Below are positions 16,624-24,210 of a DNA stretch of 36,584 nucleotides, in pieces. Position 1 is the first letter of the stretch, and the number at the start of each line of letters is the position of its first letter. The notes under the pieces are model-generated. The model was not told the DNA's origin, did no database searches, and was given only the letters and a program-made list of their open reading frames with translations. A program made the translations under genes and the position numbers. The DNA is from Butyrivibrio sp. (GTDB lineage: Bacteria > Bacillota > Clostridia > Lachnospirales > Lachnospiraceae): contig NZ_JAGBLU010000019.1 in NCBI RefSeq assembly GCF_017635265.1, forward strand, positions 1-36,584, in the 5' to 3' direction.

Positions 16624-16651
16624 TTGCAGATAAATAGATATTTATCTGCAA
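16624..16651 (-). promoter_or_regulatory. Perfect 12-bp palindrome upstream of pflA
   Basis: TTGCAGATAAAT (16624-16635) and ATTTATCTGCAA (16640-16651) are exact inverted repeats with a 4-nt centre AGAT. The palindrome lies in the 60-bp gap between the FNR-like regulator and pflA. It has no U tract on the minus strand, so a terminator is less likely than an operator for the Crp/Fnr-family protein or a processing hairpin. It is not the E. coli FNR consensus (TTGAT-N4-ATCAA). Confidence 0.5.
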
Positions 16652-16657
16652 CGGTAA

Positions 16658-17431
16658 TTACTGTGATATATAAATTTCTCTCAAGGTATCTCTGTCCAGA
16701 ACCTTGATCCTGGCATGCCCAAGTCTCTCAATCAGCCGCATTTTTTCCATTTCCCTAAGCTTTCTGCTGACTGTCTCTGTTCGAAGATTGACACTTGCTG
16801 CTATGTCGTCAAGCTTTAATACTATATCATCCGATGGGCTTCTGTCTACCCTATACATAAGAAACCCTGCAAGACGCGCCATTGGGTCCTTGGTAGATAG
16901 AAGCATGTTTCTCTCATTGGCATCATGCAGCTTTTTACTGAGCAGAATGATTATATTCATAGCTGCCGTAGGATTATCTACAACTTTTATGAAATCGTCT
17001 CTGTGAATGAGACAGATAGAGGCATTGGTCAGGCAAACCGCAGAATACGGATATATACTGCCATCAAGAAACATTCCTTCCCAGATTATGTCATGATCTG
17101 CAAGAATTGTTATGATCTGCTCCCTGCCGAGTGAATCATATCTGCATAGCTTAACTCTGCCTTTTCTGATAATGCATATAGAATCAACAGGCTCACCTTC
17201 TCTAAAAAGGTAGCTGTTCTTTTTTAATGTTTCATGAACAGAATGCTCCATCAAACTTACCTGAGCGTTAACAGGAAGCCCCTCGATAAGCGGAACGCTT
17301 TCAGTACAAAAACCACCGCATTCCTCACAGATATTAAGACCAATTATACCTCTTTTAAGCTCATCCCCATGGTCTTCTTTTTGATATATTCCTCTTTGTT
17401 TACTATCCTTGTTATCTAAACTACTTTTCAT
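16658..17431 (-). CDS. Crp/Fnr-family regulator with Fe-S-type cysteine cluster
   Basis: About 257 residues: an N-terminal extension, a cyclic-nucleotide-binding-like beta barrel, a dimerisation helix and a winged helix. Cysteines in CEECGGFC (C-x2-C-x3-C, about residue 35) plus one in NASICLIH (about residue 140) match the four cluster ligands of FNR in arrangement. The recognition helix TETVSRKLREM carries the E-x-x-S-R pattern of FNR. It is therefore probably an oxygen- or redox-sensing activator rather than a cAMP receptor. A TTG at 17440 keeps the frame open but lies too close to the AGG; ATG 17431 is preferred. It lies between a NUDIX gene and pflA in the same orientation. Confidence 0.85.
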   Translation of the reverse strand: MKSSLDNKDSKQRGIYQKEDHGDELKRGIIGLNICEECGGFCTESVPLIEGLPVNAQVSLMEHSVHETLKKNSYLFREGEPVDSICIIRKGRVKLCRYDSLGREQIITILADHDIIWEGMFLDGSIYPYSAVCLTNASICLIHRDDFIKVVDNPTAAMNIIILLSKKLHDANERNMLLSTKDPMARLAGFLMYRVDRSPSDDIVLKLDDIAASVNLRTETVSRKLREMEKMRLIERLGHARIKVLDRDTLREIYISQ

Positions 17432-17458
17432 ACTCTGCAACCTGATAAAATGCAGTAA

Positions 17459-18019
17459 TCACTGTTTAATCCACATATAGCAATAAGCTTGTGTTCTTAC
17501 AGCAAAAGCCTGAGTTTCAAGAAGTTTTTTTACTTCTTCTTTGGTGTACCACCCCGGAACTATCTCTTCCTGAGTAGATGTGCTCTTAGAAAATGTTCCG
17601 TCAGCTATGCCTACACAACACGCATTTCTCTCATTAGAAAAACCGATGGCGCTGTAGCATTTGCCCCACCACTCATCTATCCTGACTATATCAAGGCCTG
17701 TCTCCTCTTTTAATTCTCTCCTTGCAGCCTGTTCTCTTGTTTCTCCTTCATCAATAAGACCTGCCGGAAAATTGTAAACCCACTCCCCGGTTGCCATTCT
17801 GAATTCTTTATTGATAAGTATTTTTTCTCCCGTTACATCATGCATAATGATGGCAACTGCATCTTCCTTGGGATTGCTCAAATCTTCCCTTGTCTTAAGA
17901 TCAGGATTTCTGCTGACCATCTCATATATTTTTTCCTTGTCGTCCACTGTTTTATAGTGAAGATCATATCTTGTAATGAAATTACCCTGTTCTTTTTTCT
18001 CTAAAAACTCAAACTCCAT
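17459..18019 (-). CDS. NUDIX hydrolase, ADP-ribose pyrophosphatase-like
   Basis: A 186-residue NUDIX protein. The catalytic box (G-x5-E-x7-RE-x2-EE-x-G) is complete in the stretch from GLIDEGETREQ to ELKEETGLD, about residues 89-112. The preceding EWVYNFPAG is typical of ADP-ribose or nucleoside-diphosphate-sugar pyrophosphatases, and a long N-terminal domain precedes the box as in that group. It probably clears or recycles a nucleotide-sugar-type metabolite in the cytoplasm; the substrate is not determined. AAGGAAA precedes ATG 18019. The FNR-like gene follows by 27 bp and may be co-transcribed. Confidence 0.85.
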   Translation of the reverse strand: MEFEFLEKKEQGNFITRYDLHYKTVDDKEKIYEMVSRNPDLKTREDLSNPKEDAVAIIMHDVTGEKILINKEFRMATGEWVYNFPAGLIDEGETREQAARRELKEETGLDIVRIDEWWGKCYSAIGFSNERNACCVGIADGTFSKSTSTQEEIVPGWYTKEEVKKLLETQAFAVRTQAYCYMWIKQ

Positions 18020-18053
18020 TTTATTTCCTTCTTCAAAAATGTTTTAATCGTCC

Positions 18054-18105
18054 AAAAAATGATAACACGGATTGTTTCGTGCTTCGCACTACCACAGTCC
18101 TATCA
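18054..18105 (-). terminator. Terminator of the Na/Pi cotransporter gene
   Basis: On the minus strand TGATA (18105-18101) pairs with TATCA (18064-18060), GGA-x-TG pairs with CA-x-TCC inside it, and a nested GTGC-GAA-GCAC hairpin forms the tip. A run of six T follows (18059-18054). It lies directly after the cotransporter stop codon and isolates it from the NUDIX gene. Confidence 0.6.
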
Positions 18106-18112
18106 TAAAAAA

Positions 18113-19906
18113 TCAGTATTTAACAGCCGGAAGTCTGTACTTTCTTTCATAGAAATCAACTGCCTGCTCAAATCCATCATTCTTTTCAGCTTTAAGAGTT
18201 TCAAGATATCCATGAGCAAAATAATTATCCTCATGAGATTCGATTATTCCAACGGCAATATTGCTGCAGTGATCTGCTATTCTCTCGAAATCAGTACCGA
18301 TATCGCTAAGGTCAAAGCCCTGCTCAATAGTACACTTTCCTTTTCGAAGCCTTCTGATATGACGGCGCTTAACCTCTTTCTGAATCTCGTCAATGGTCTC
18401 TTCAAGAGGCTCTATTGTTTTTGCAAGTTTAGCATCCTGGTTGTCAAAAGCAGTAACTGATGTATCTACTATATCAATTACAGCCGATGAATATATATCC
18501 ATTTCAGCCTGAGCCTTTGGAGTGAATTTTCTTCCATTCTCATCCATGTTTCCGGCTTTTTGTGCGATATTAAGAGCATGGTCGCTGATACGTTCATAGT
18601 CAGTAATACAATGTAAAAGAAGTGACAATGTATGGCTGTCTTCCTGAGCAAGATGATGAGAGTTTATCTTCATGAGGTATGTTCCCAGTTCATCTTCGTA
18701 CTTATCAACCTGACGTTCAAGATATTCAACTTCGCCGGCAACTTCACTGTCATAATTCGTAATAAGTCCAATGGCTTTTTCCAAAGACTCTTTTGTCATA
18801 ACTGCCATTGTAACTGCTGCCTGCCTTGCCTGCTCAAGAGCAAATGGAGGGTTTGATAAAAACAGCGGATCCAAAGTACGGATTCCCTGCATTTCTTCCT
18901 GCTCTTTCTTTTCCTTGTCATCAATCGGAATAGTCTTAAGTGCAAGGTTAACCAAAAATCCTGAGAAAGGAAGCATAAGTGGCGTAGCAACCAGATTTAT
19001 AAGTGTATGAATTCCGGCAATCCCGGCCATTCCAATCTTATCATCCATAAAGTCAAAGTGGATAATGGCATTGAGGGTATAGAAAATTATCATGAAAAGA
19101 ACTGCCTTGATTACATTGAAGTACAAGTGCATAAGAGCTGTTCTTTTACCATTTTTATTGGCTCCAAAAGATGAAAGAATCGCCGTTATACATGTTCCGA
19201 CCTCAGCACCCACTACGACAGGTATTGCCACCGAGTGCTTAACCTTAACAGAAAGGGACAACGCCTGAAGCACACCGATAGTTCCGGCTGAACTTTGTAT
19301 AAGCATAGTAAACAAGGTGCCCACTAGGAAACCAAGTATTGGATTACTGAAAGTTGTTAAAAGCTCTTTAAATTCATCTACATCTTTTAGTGGTGATACC
19401 GCATCTGACATGGAACTCATTCCAAACATCAGAACTGCAAATCCGAGAAGTATAGTTCCTATGTTTCTCTTTTTCTCATTTTTAGAGAACATGTATAGAC
19501 CAATACCGATAATAGCCAAAAAAGGTGTAAATGACTTTGGCTTTAAAAGATTTATAAAGAAATTGTCACTACTGATTGCGTTTAATGAAAGAAGCCATGC
19601 AGTAAAGGTAGTTCCAAGGTTAGCGCCGAGAATAACATTAACGGCCTGTTTAAGAGTCATAATTCCTGAGTTGACAAGACCAACAACCATTACTGTTGAA
19701 GCTGATGAAGATTGTACCAGTGCGGTTACTCCCACACCGAAAAGATAGGCAATTACAGGGTGCTTTGTAACCTTGGCAAGCACGCTCTCAAGTTTTCCTC
19801 CGGCAGCCTTTGTAAGTCCGCCGCTCATTATATTCATTCCATAAAGGAACATTGCAAGACCGCCTATTAGTCCTGCTACCAGTGTAAATAATTCTAATGA
19901 ATCCAT
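18113..19906 (-). CDS. Na/Pi cotransporter with C-terminal PhoU-like domain
   Basis: A 597-residue sodium-phosphate symporter of the NptA/YjbB family. The N-terminal 320 residues hold about eight hydrophobic segments with two inverted repeats, each carrying a signature: VQSSSASTVM (about residues 64-73) and IQSSAGTIG. The C-terminal part (about 360-580) is helical and PhoU-like, with two repeats around DYERISDHALN and DFERIADHCSN. It imports or balances inorganic phosphate across the membrane. GGAGG lies 5 nt before the ATG, directly after a leader hairpin. It is bounded by its own terminator and so is probably a single-gene transcript. Confidence 0.9.
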   Translation of the reverse strand: MDSLELFTLVAGLIGGLAMFLYGMNIMSGGLTKAAGGKLESVLAKVTKHPVIAYLFGVGVTALVQSSSASTVMVVGLVNSGIMTLKQAVNVILGANLGTTFTAWLLSLNAISSDNFFINLLKPKSFTPFLAIIGIGLYMFSKNEKKRNIGTILLGFAVLMFGMSSMSDAVSPLKDVDEFKELLTTFSNPILGFLVGTLFTMLIQSSAGTIGVLQALSLSVKVKHSVAIPVVVGAEVGTCITAILSSFGANKNGKRTALMHLYFNVIKAVLFMIIFYTLNAIIHFDFMDDKIGMAGIAGIHTLINLVATPLMLPFSGFLVNLALKTIPIDDKEKKEQEEMQGIRTLDPLFLSNPPFALEQARQAAVTMAVMTKESLEKAIGLITNYDSEVAGEVEYLERQVDKYEDELGTYLMKINSHHLAQEDSHTLSLLLHCITDYERISDHALNIAQKAGNMDENGRKFTPKAQAEMDIYSSAVIDIVDTSVTAFDNQDAKLAKTIEPLEETIDEIQKEVKRRHIRRLRKGKCTIEQGFDLSDIGTDFERIADHCSNIAVGIIESHEDNYFAHGYLETLKAEKNDGFEQAVDFYERKYRLPAVKY

Positions 19907-19916
19907 TTTACCTCCG

Positions 19917-19960
19917 ATAGATGCCCTCCCTTAAGAGTCCTCATAACTCTTTGCATCTAT
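19917..19960 (-). promoter_or_regulatory. Structured leader next to the Na/Pi cotransporter RBS
   Basis: An 8-bp perfect stem (ATAGATGC 19917-19924 with GCATCTAT 19953-19960) encloses a second 5-bp stem (AGAGT 19934-19938 with ACTCT 19946-19950). On the minus strand the base of the outer stem ends one base before the GGAGG ribosome site, and a second GGGAGG lies in the loop. This could modulate translation initiation. It matches no riboswitch class that I recognise. Confidence 0.4.
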
Positions 19961-20014
19961 TATCTTTTGTTCTTCCTTTTGTTACACATATATCTTATAG
20001 GAAGAAACTTAAAA

Positions 20015-20935
20015 TTACCATAAAAACTTAACCATTCTTACATATTTACCAAAATGGGCCTGACTTACCGACACATTCTTATCAATTTTGTACTCTTTCC
20101 CATATATGTTTTCTTCTACATCCACTGTATCTTCCGTCTCAAATCCCAGTTTTTCACAGAGATGTATGGATACATGATTTTCTGCTTTTACAAGTGCCTG
20201 AACCTTATCAAAAAGGAGCATATTCTTTCCGTATTCAAGTATGGCTGAGCAAACTTCATATGCATACCCCTGCCGCTGATAGTCCTTTCCGATCAAAAAT
20301 CCCAGCTCAATATCGTCAAATCCATTTCTAACCGAGAAACCGGCTCGTCCAATAACTTTCTCATCATCTTTTCTTATGACAGTCCAAATTCCAAAGCCCA
20401 TGAGGCCATAAACCTTCTCGATATAATCTTTTTGATATCTCTTTTCATCTTCGGGATTTTCGAAAAGACCCTCCATATATCTGGTCATCTCAGGATCTTT
20501 ATACAAATCATAAAAATCATCTACATCTTTTAGAGTTGTCTCCCTTACACGAAGTCTTTTGGTTTCAAGAACTTCCCACGGCTCACCGACATATCTCTGA
20601 TACGCCTTCACATAAGAATCCATCTCAACATCATCTATATCTGCAAATACATATTTTAATCCTTCAAAATCCTGATCTTTATTAAATGTTCCTGAGATTC
20701 CCACAACGGGTATATTAGCATCACGCAAAAGCTTCGCAAAGTCTGCTCGATCAGTTACTATAAGTATTGAGCCTTTTTGGGGAACAAATTCACTTACTGT
20801 TACTGCTTCAATAGATTCGTAGGACGAATCATATCCACACTCCCTGATATAAGTACAGGCTTCTTCCGTGGACTTCAAAACTTCATGTCGGTTTAAGTTG
20901 TTTCTGGATATTATAAAAAAGACTTTTCTTAACAC
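20015..20935 (-). CDS. HAD-like / GNAT fusion acetyltransferase
   Basis: About 306 residues in two parts. The first 120 resemble a degenerate HAD-like half-domain (SILIVTDRADFAKLLRDANI, then YVFADIDDVEMDSY). From about residue 125 (ETKRLRVRETTLKDVDDFYD) there is a RimJ/RimL-type GNAT acetyltransferase with the acetyl-CoA loop IGKDYQRQGYAYEV. This architecture recurs in clostridia, but the substrate is unknown. The open frame begins with GTG at 20944, but AGAGGTGG is correctly spaced for the second GTG at 20935, so that start is chosen. It stands alone between two intergenic regions. Confidence 0.8.
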   Translation of the reverse strand: MLRKVFFIISRNNLNRHEVLKSTEEACTYIRECGYDSSYESIEAVTVSEFVPQKGSILIVTDRADFAKLLRDANIPVVGISGTFNKDQDFEGLKYVFADIDDVEMDSYVKAYQRYVGEPWEVLETKRLRVRETTLKDVDDFYDLYKDPEMTRYMEGLFENPEDEKRYQKDYIEKVYGLMGFGIWTVIRKDDEKVIGRAGFSVRNGFDDIELGFLIGKDYQRQGYAYEVCSAILEYGKNMLLFDKVQALVKAENHVSIHLCEKLGFETEDTVDVEENIYGKEYKIDKNVSVSQAHFGKYVRMVKFLW

Positions 20936-21177
20936 AGTAGCCACCTCTATCCATAATTATACAATATAATACGCCTATATGCTTTATTATCACTAAAGCC
21001 ACAGGCGTTAACAATTTGTTTACAATTAATTAAAAGAATGGTTACTTCAAATCATCTTTTAGACATATAGACTTGTTAATATAATATTGTCAGATGAGTT
21101 AAGACAATACCAAATAAAACTTTTTCATAATATGCCAGGTAAGGAAGCTTACCTGGCATCCTCCCTTTTATAAGGGA
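20936..21177 (-). other. Intergenic region between HPr-like and GNAT genes
   Basis: No gene is visible here. It contains an imperfect two-helix hairpin (ACGCCT 20971-20976 with AGGCGT 21003-21008; GCTTTA 20981-20986 with TAAAGC 20994-20999) in the likely leader of the GNAT gene, several TATAAT-like boxes (for example near 20962-20967), and the terminator-like hairpin at 21132-21159. Confidence 0.4.
21132..21159 (-). terminator. Hairpin downstream of the HPr-like gene
   Basis: A perfect 11-bp stem (ATGCCAGGTAA 21132-21142, TTACCTGGCAT 21149-21159) with a 6-nt loop lies 18 bp after the stop codon. The following minus-strand sequence is AT-rich (ATTATGAAAAAGTTTT) but has no clean U run, so it may be a weak terminator or a 3'-end stabiliser of the long ftsH-to-crh transcript. 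Confidence 0.55.
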
Positions 21178-21435
21178 TTACTTATTACCGTGAAGAAAAT
21201 TCTCCATATCAGCTACTGCTGCTTCCTCATCACTTCCCTCAGCTATAACAGTAACCTGCTCACCGGATGTGAGATTAAGTGTCATCATTCCCATGATGCT
21301 CTTAGCATTTACCTTTTTTGACTGAGCTTCAATGTGCACTGTGCTCTCGTACTTACTCGCAAGCTGAACAAGCTCTGCAACAGGTCTTGCCTCAAGTCCT
21401 CTAGGCAATTTGATTTCGATAGATTTTGTTAACAT
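21178..21435 (-). CDS. Crh-like HPr paralogue lacking His15
   Basis: An 85-residue HPr-fold protein. The usual active-site motif GLHARPA reads GLEARPV here: position 15 is Glu instead of the His that accepts phosphate from enzyme I. The regulatory Ser46 and its surroundings are intact (KSIMGMMTL). It cannot act as a normal PTS phosphocarrier but should be phosphorylated by HPr kinase, as B. subtilis Crh (Gln15) is, and then serve as a CcpA co-repressor. The position directly after whiA is that of B. subtilis crh. It has a strong GGAGGGG ribosome site and follows whiA by 12 bp, as the last gene of the block. A true PtsH must be encoded elsewhere if a PTS exists. Confidence 0.88.
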   Translation of the reverse strand: MLTKSIEIKLPRGLEARPVAELVQLASKYESTVHIEAQSKKVNAKSIMGMMTLNLTSGEQVTVIAEGSDEEAAVADMENFLHGNK

Positions 21436-21447
21436 AATTCCCCTCCT

Positions 21448-22371
21448 TTAGGATCTGATCTTATCCGCAAGTTCGCTTAGTTTCCTAAGCCTATGATTGA
21501 CTCCTGATTTACCAACCGGTGGATCAAGATATGTTCCAAGCTCCAATAATGTTGCATCCGGATGTTCAAGTCTGACCTCAGCCATCTGTCTTAAGGCTTC
21601 CTGTAGCTTGTTAAAACCGTAATGGTCTTTTATATAGGTGATATCTTCTATCTGTTTGGTGGCAGCGTTAACTGTCTTGGTAATATTGGCCACCTCACAA
21701 TTAACTCTGCGGTTTATAGAGTTTCTCATCTCCTTGACAATCCTGAGATTCTCCAGATTCATAAGGCTTACAGGCGCTTCCATAATATTGAGCAGATCAA
21801 CAATTCCTGCCCCTTCTTTAATGTAAAGCACATAGTATTTTTTTCGCCTTACTATCCTGGCCTCTATGTCAAAACTCTCTATCAGGCTCTGTAAATACAG
21901 CGCTTGCGATTCAAGTGTACAAACAAATTCCAGATGATATCCCTTGTTTGGATCGCTTATAGACCCGACGCATAAAAATGAGTCACGCAGAAATGCCCTT
22001 TTACAACAAGAATTTCTGGTAACCATAGGGTTTATTCCCTCATTTATGTCCTTGATATTTCCTTCTGTGTCCATCATTTTGATGGCTCTTAAAAGATCTT
22101 CTATAAGCGCAGTATCCTCAATTACAGGCTTTATTTCCTGCCCACTTTGAGGAATACTATTTCTTATATTAAATGCTTTCCTAATTAATGTAAAGAACTT
22201 TCTAGACACCATGGAGTTGTCGGTTTGAAGAGACAGTCTGAATGCTCTGCCGTCTTTTATTTCAATATTTGCAGTCATGAAAATAATAGCTGCAAGCTCC
22301 GCAAGCTGACAGTGCCTGGAGCTTCCTGTATGTCTTTCAAGTTCCTCTTTTACTTCAGATGAAAATGACAT
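21448..22371 (-). CDS. whiA: DNA-binding protein WhiA
   Basis: A 307-residue WhiA protein: an N-terminal, degenerate LAGLIDADG homing-endonuclease-like fold (region around SSRHCQLAELAAIIF and the NSCCKRAFLRDSFLC segment near residues 121-135) and a C-terminal helix-turn-helix (LELGTYLDPPVGKSGVNHRL, about 274-293). In Gram-positive bacteria it influences cell division and chromosome segregation. Its start follows the rapZ stop codon by 2 bp, indicating translational coupling. The rapZ-whiA-crh order is that of the B. subtilis yvcJ-yvcK-yvcL-crh cluster, except that yvcK (glmR) is absent here. Confidence 0.95.
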   Translation of the reverse strand: MSFSSEVKEELERHTGSSRHCQLAELAAIIFMTANIEIKDGRAFRLSLQTDNSMVSRKFFTLIRKAFNIRNSIPQSGQEIKPVIEDTALIEDLLRAIKMMDTEGNIKDINEGINPMVTRNSCCKRAFLRDSFLCVGSISDPNKGYHLEFVCTLESQALYLQSLIESFDIEARIVRRKKYYVLYIKEGAGIVDLLNIMEAPVSLMNLENLRIVKEMRNSINRRVNCEVANITKTVNAATKQIEDITYIKDHYGFNKLQEALRQMAEVRLEHPDATLLELGTYLDPPVGKSGVNHRLRKLSELADKIRS

Positions 22372-22373
22372 TT

Positions 22374-23249
22374 TTATTTTGCCTGCTTAACATCTCTGTG
22401 AAATAGCTTTAAACCATAGGTGCCGCCGGATGCTTTTAATCTTTCATATAATTCATTGGCTATTGTTACACTTCTGTGCTGTCCGCCCGTGCAGCCAATA
22501 GCCACCACAAGTTGATACTTTCCTTCTTTTACATATCCGGGGATAAGGAACTCCAACATGTCTTCAAGTTTATCAACAAACTCTCCGCATGCCGGAAAAC
22601 TTTTTACGTAGTCCTGAACGCCCTTGTCATTGCCGGTCTGATGTTTAAGCTCATCTATGTAGAAAGGGTTTGGTAAAAATCTCACATCAAATACCAGATC
22701 AGCATCATATGGAATACCATACTTAAATCCAAATGAAAGGATTGTTACCATTAAAGAATTGTATTCTTCATTCTGTACAAATATTCTGTCCAGTTCTTCT
22801 TTCAATTCCCTTGTAAGAAGCTGAGAGGAATCCATAACATAATCCGCTCTTTTTTTAACTTCTGCGAGAACAGCCCTTTCCTTGGCAATTCCATCCTCAA
22901 TCCTGTCTCCTGCAGAATTTACATTCATAGGGTGGATTCTTCTGGTTTCTTTATATCTTTTAATAAGAACCTGATCGCTGGCATCCATATACAGAACCTC
23001 TACAGGTATGCCTCGTTCTTTGAGTGAGTCTATGATTCCGGCCACTTCCTCAAATTGTTGACCGGCTCTTGCATCTATTCCTAGTACAACCTTGTTGATT
23101 TCGTTGTCAGGCATAGTTATAAGTTCTGCAAACTTCTCAATAAGGGATACCGGAAGATTATCAACGCAATAAAACCCCGCATCCTCTAACATATGAATTG
23201 CTGTGGATTTTCCTCCACCACTCATTCCTGTTACGATAACAAATCTCAT
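22374..23249 (-). CDS. rapZ: RNase adapter / nucleotide-binding protein RapZ (YvcJ)
   Basis: A 291-residue P-loop protein of the RapZ/YvcJ family. Walker A is GMSGGGKS (about residues 8-15), with the family mark GFYCVDNLP just after it and the C-terminal signatures CTGGQHRSV (about 256) and LFHRD. In E. coli RapZ controls GlmS synthesis and hence amino-sugar supply; in B. subtilis YvcJ binds and hydrolyses nucleotides. AAGGATGG precedes the ATG. It lies between murB and whiA, which links it to cell-wall precursor supply. The length is normal and no key residue is missing. Confidence 0.95.
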   Translation of the reverse strand: MRFVIVTGMSGGGKSTAIHMLEDAGFYCVDNLPVSLIEKFAELITMPDNEINKVVLGIDARAGQQFEEVAGIIDSLKERGIPVEVLYMDASDQVLIKRYKETRRIHPMNVNSAGDRIEDGIAKERAVLAEVKKRADYVMDSSQLLTRELKEELDRIFVQNEEYNSLMVTILSFGFKYGIPYDADLVFDVRFLPNPFYIDELKHQTGNDKGVQDYVKSFPACGEFVDKLEDMLEFLIPGYVKEGKYQLVVAIGCTGGQHRSVTIANELYERLKASGGTYGLKLFHRDVKQAK

Positions 23250-23279
23250 TTTGCCATCCTTTCAAATTAAAGAACTAAA

Positions 23280-24191
23280 TCAGAACTTTCCAAGCATTAT
23301 AACTTCCGGTTCGAGAGTTACTCCGGAGTTCTCATAAACTTTTTTCTTAACTTCGCAGATCAGTTCATAAACATCTGCCGATGTAGCCTTTCCTTTATTG
23401 ATCACAAAACCGCAGTGTTTTTCTGAAACTGATGCATCTCCCACAGAAAATCCGCGCAGACCTGCATCCTCAATAAGCTTTCCGGCATAATATCCTACCG
23501 GTCTTTTAAATGTAGATCCTGCACTTGGGAACTCAAGCGGCTGCTTTTCCCTTCTTTTAGCTGCAAGATCCTGTATATTCTGTGTTATTGTTTCTTTATC
23601 GCCCTTTTCAAGTAAAAGAACTACCGAAATAACTATATAGCCTCTTCCCTTAATGGCGCTTGTCCTATAGCCAAATTCCATGGAGCTGTTATCAAGGACC
23701 ATTACCTCGCCTGTAGGAGAAAGAACTTTAACAGACTTGGTAACAAGCTTCATCTCTCCGCCATAAGCACCGGCGTTCATTATCATTGCACCGCCGATAG
23801 TTCCCGGAATTCCGGCTGCAAATTCAAAGTTTTTAAGGCTGTTATCTCTTGCAAATGCCGCTATCTGTGAATTCATAGCCCCGGCACCTGCATATATACT
23901 TCTTTTGCCCTCAATATGTATATCGTTCAAATTACCAAGAGAAATAACTATCCCGTCAAATCCCTCATCGGATACCAGAAGATTGCTGCCGTTTCCCAGA
24001 ATAAAATAATCTATCCCAAGCTTTCTTATGAGATTCATAACCTCAATAAGCTGTTCTTCATTATCCGGTCGTATAAATAAGCTTGCAGGCCCACCGGTTC
24101 TAAATGTGGTGTGCCTGCTCATTGGTTCATCTTTTAAAACATTAGATGCAGATACTATCTGCTCTATGGCATTACATATTTCTTTATTCAA
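23280..24191 (-). CDS. murB: UDP-N-acetylenolpyruvoylglucosamine reductase MurB
   Basis: A 303-residue MurB that reduces UDP-GlcNAc-enolpyruvate to UDP-MurNAc with FAD and NADPH in the cytoplasm. FAD-binding motifs are GNGSNLLVSDEGF (about residues 67-79) and IPGTIGGAMIMNAGAYGGE; the catalytic SAGSTFKRP contains the proton-donor Ser; the C-terminal LEPEV contains the conserved Glu. There is no ATG before the conserved N-terminus; GGAAGG is well placed for a TTG at 24191, so TTG is the likely start. It follows the ROK kinase by 19 bp. Confidence 0.95.
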   Translation of the reverse strand: MNKEICNAIEQIVSASNVLKDEPMSRHTTFRTGGPASLFIRPDNEEQLIEVMNLIRKLGIDYFILGNGSNLLVSDEGFDGIVISLGNLNDIHIEGKRSIYAGAGAMNSQIAAFARDNSLKNFEFAAGIPGTIGGAMIMNAGAYGGEMKLVTKSVKVLSPTGEVMVLDNSSMEFGYRTSAIKGRGYIVISVVLLLEKGDKETITQNIQDLAAKRREKQPLEFPSAGSTFKRPVGYYAGKLIEDAGLRGFSVGDASVSEKHCGFVINKGKATSADVYELICEVKKKVYENSGVTLEPEVIMLGKF

Positions 24192-24210
24192 AACTAACCT
24201 TCCTAAAATA

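Noticed and set aside
16598-16651. Longer PflA starting at the TTG at 16651
   Set aside because: The extension is encoded by the palindrome, and a strong AAGGAG sits immediately before ATG 16597, where the conserved PflA N-terminus begins.
18059-18460. Plus-strand open frame opposite the Na/Pi cotransporter 3' end
   Set aside because: It starts inside the terminator hairpin of the real gene and has no ribosome site.
19317-19748. Antisense open frame in the Na/Pi cotransporter gene
   Set aside because: A shadow of a well supported transporter gene; no ribosome site and no recognisable motif.
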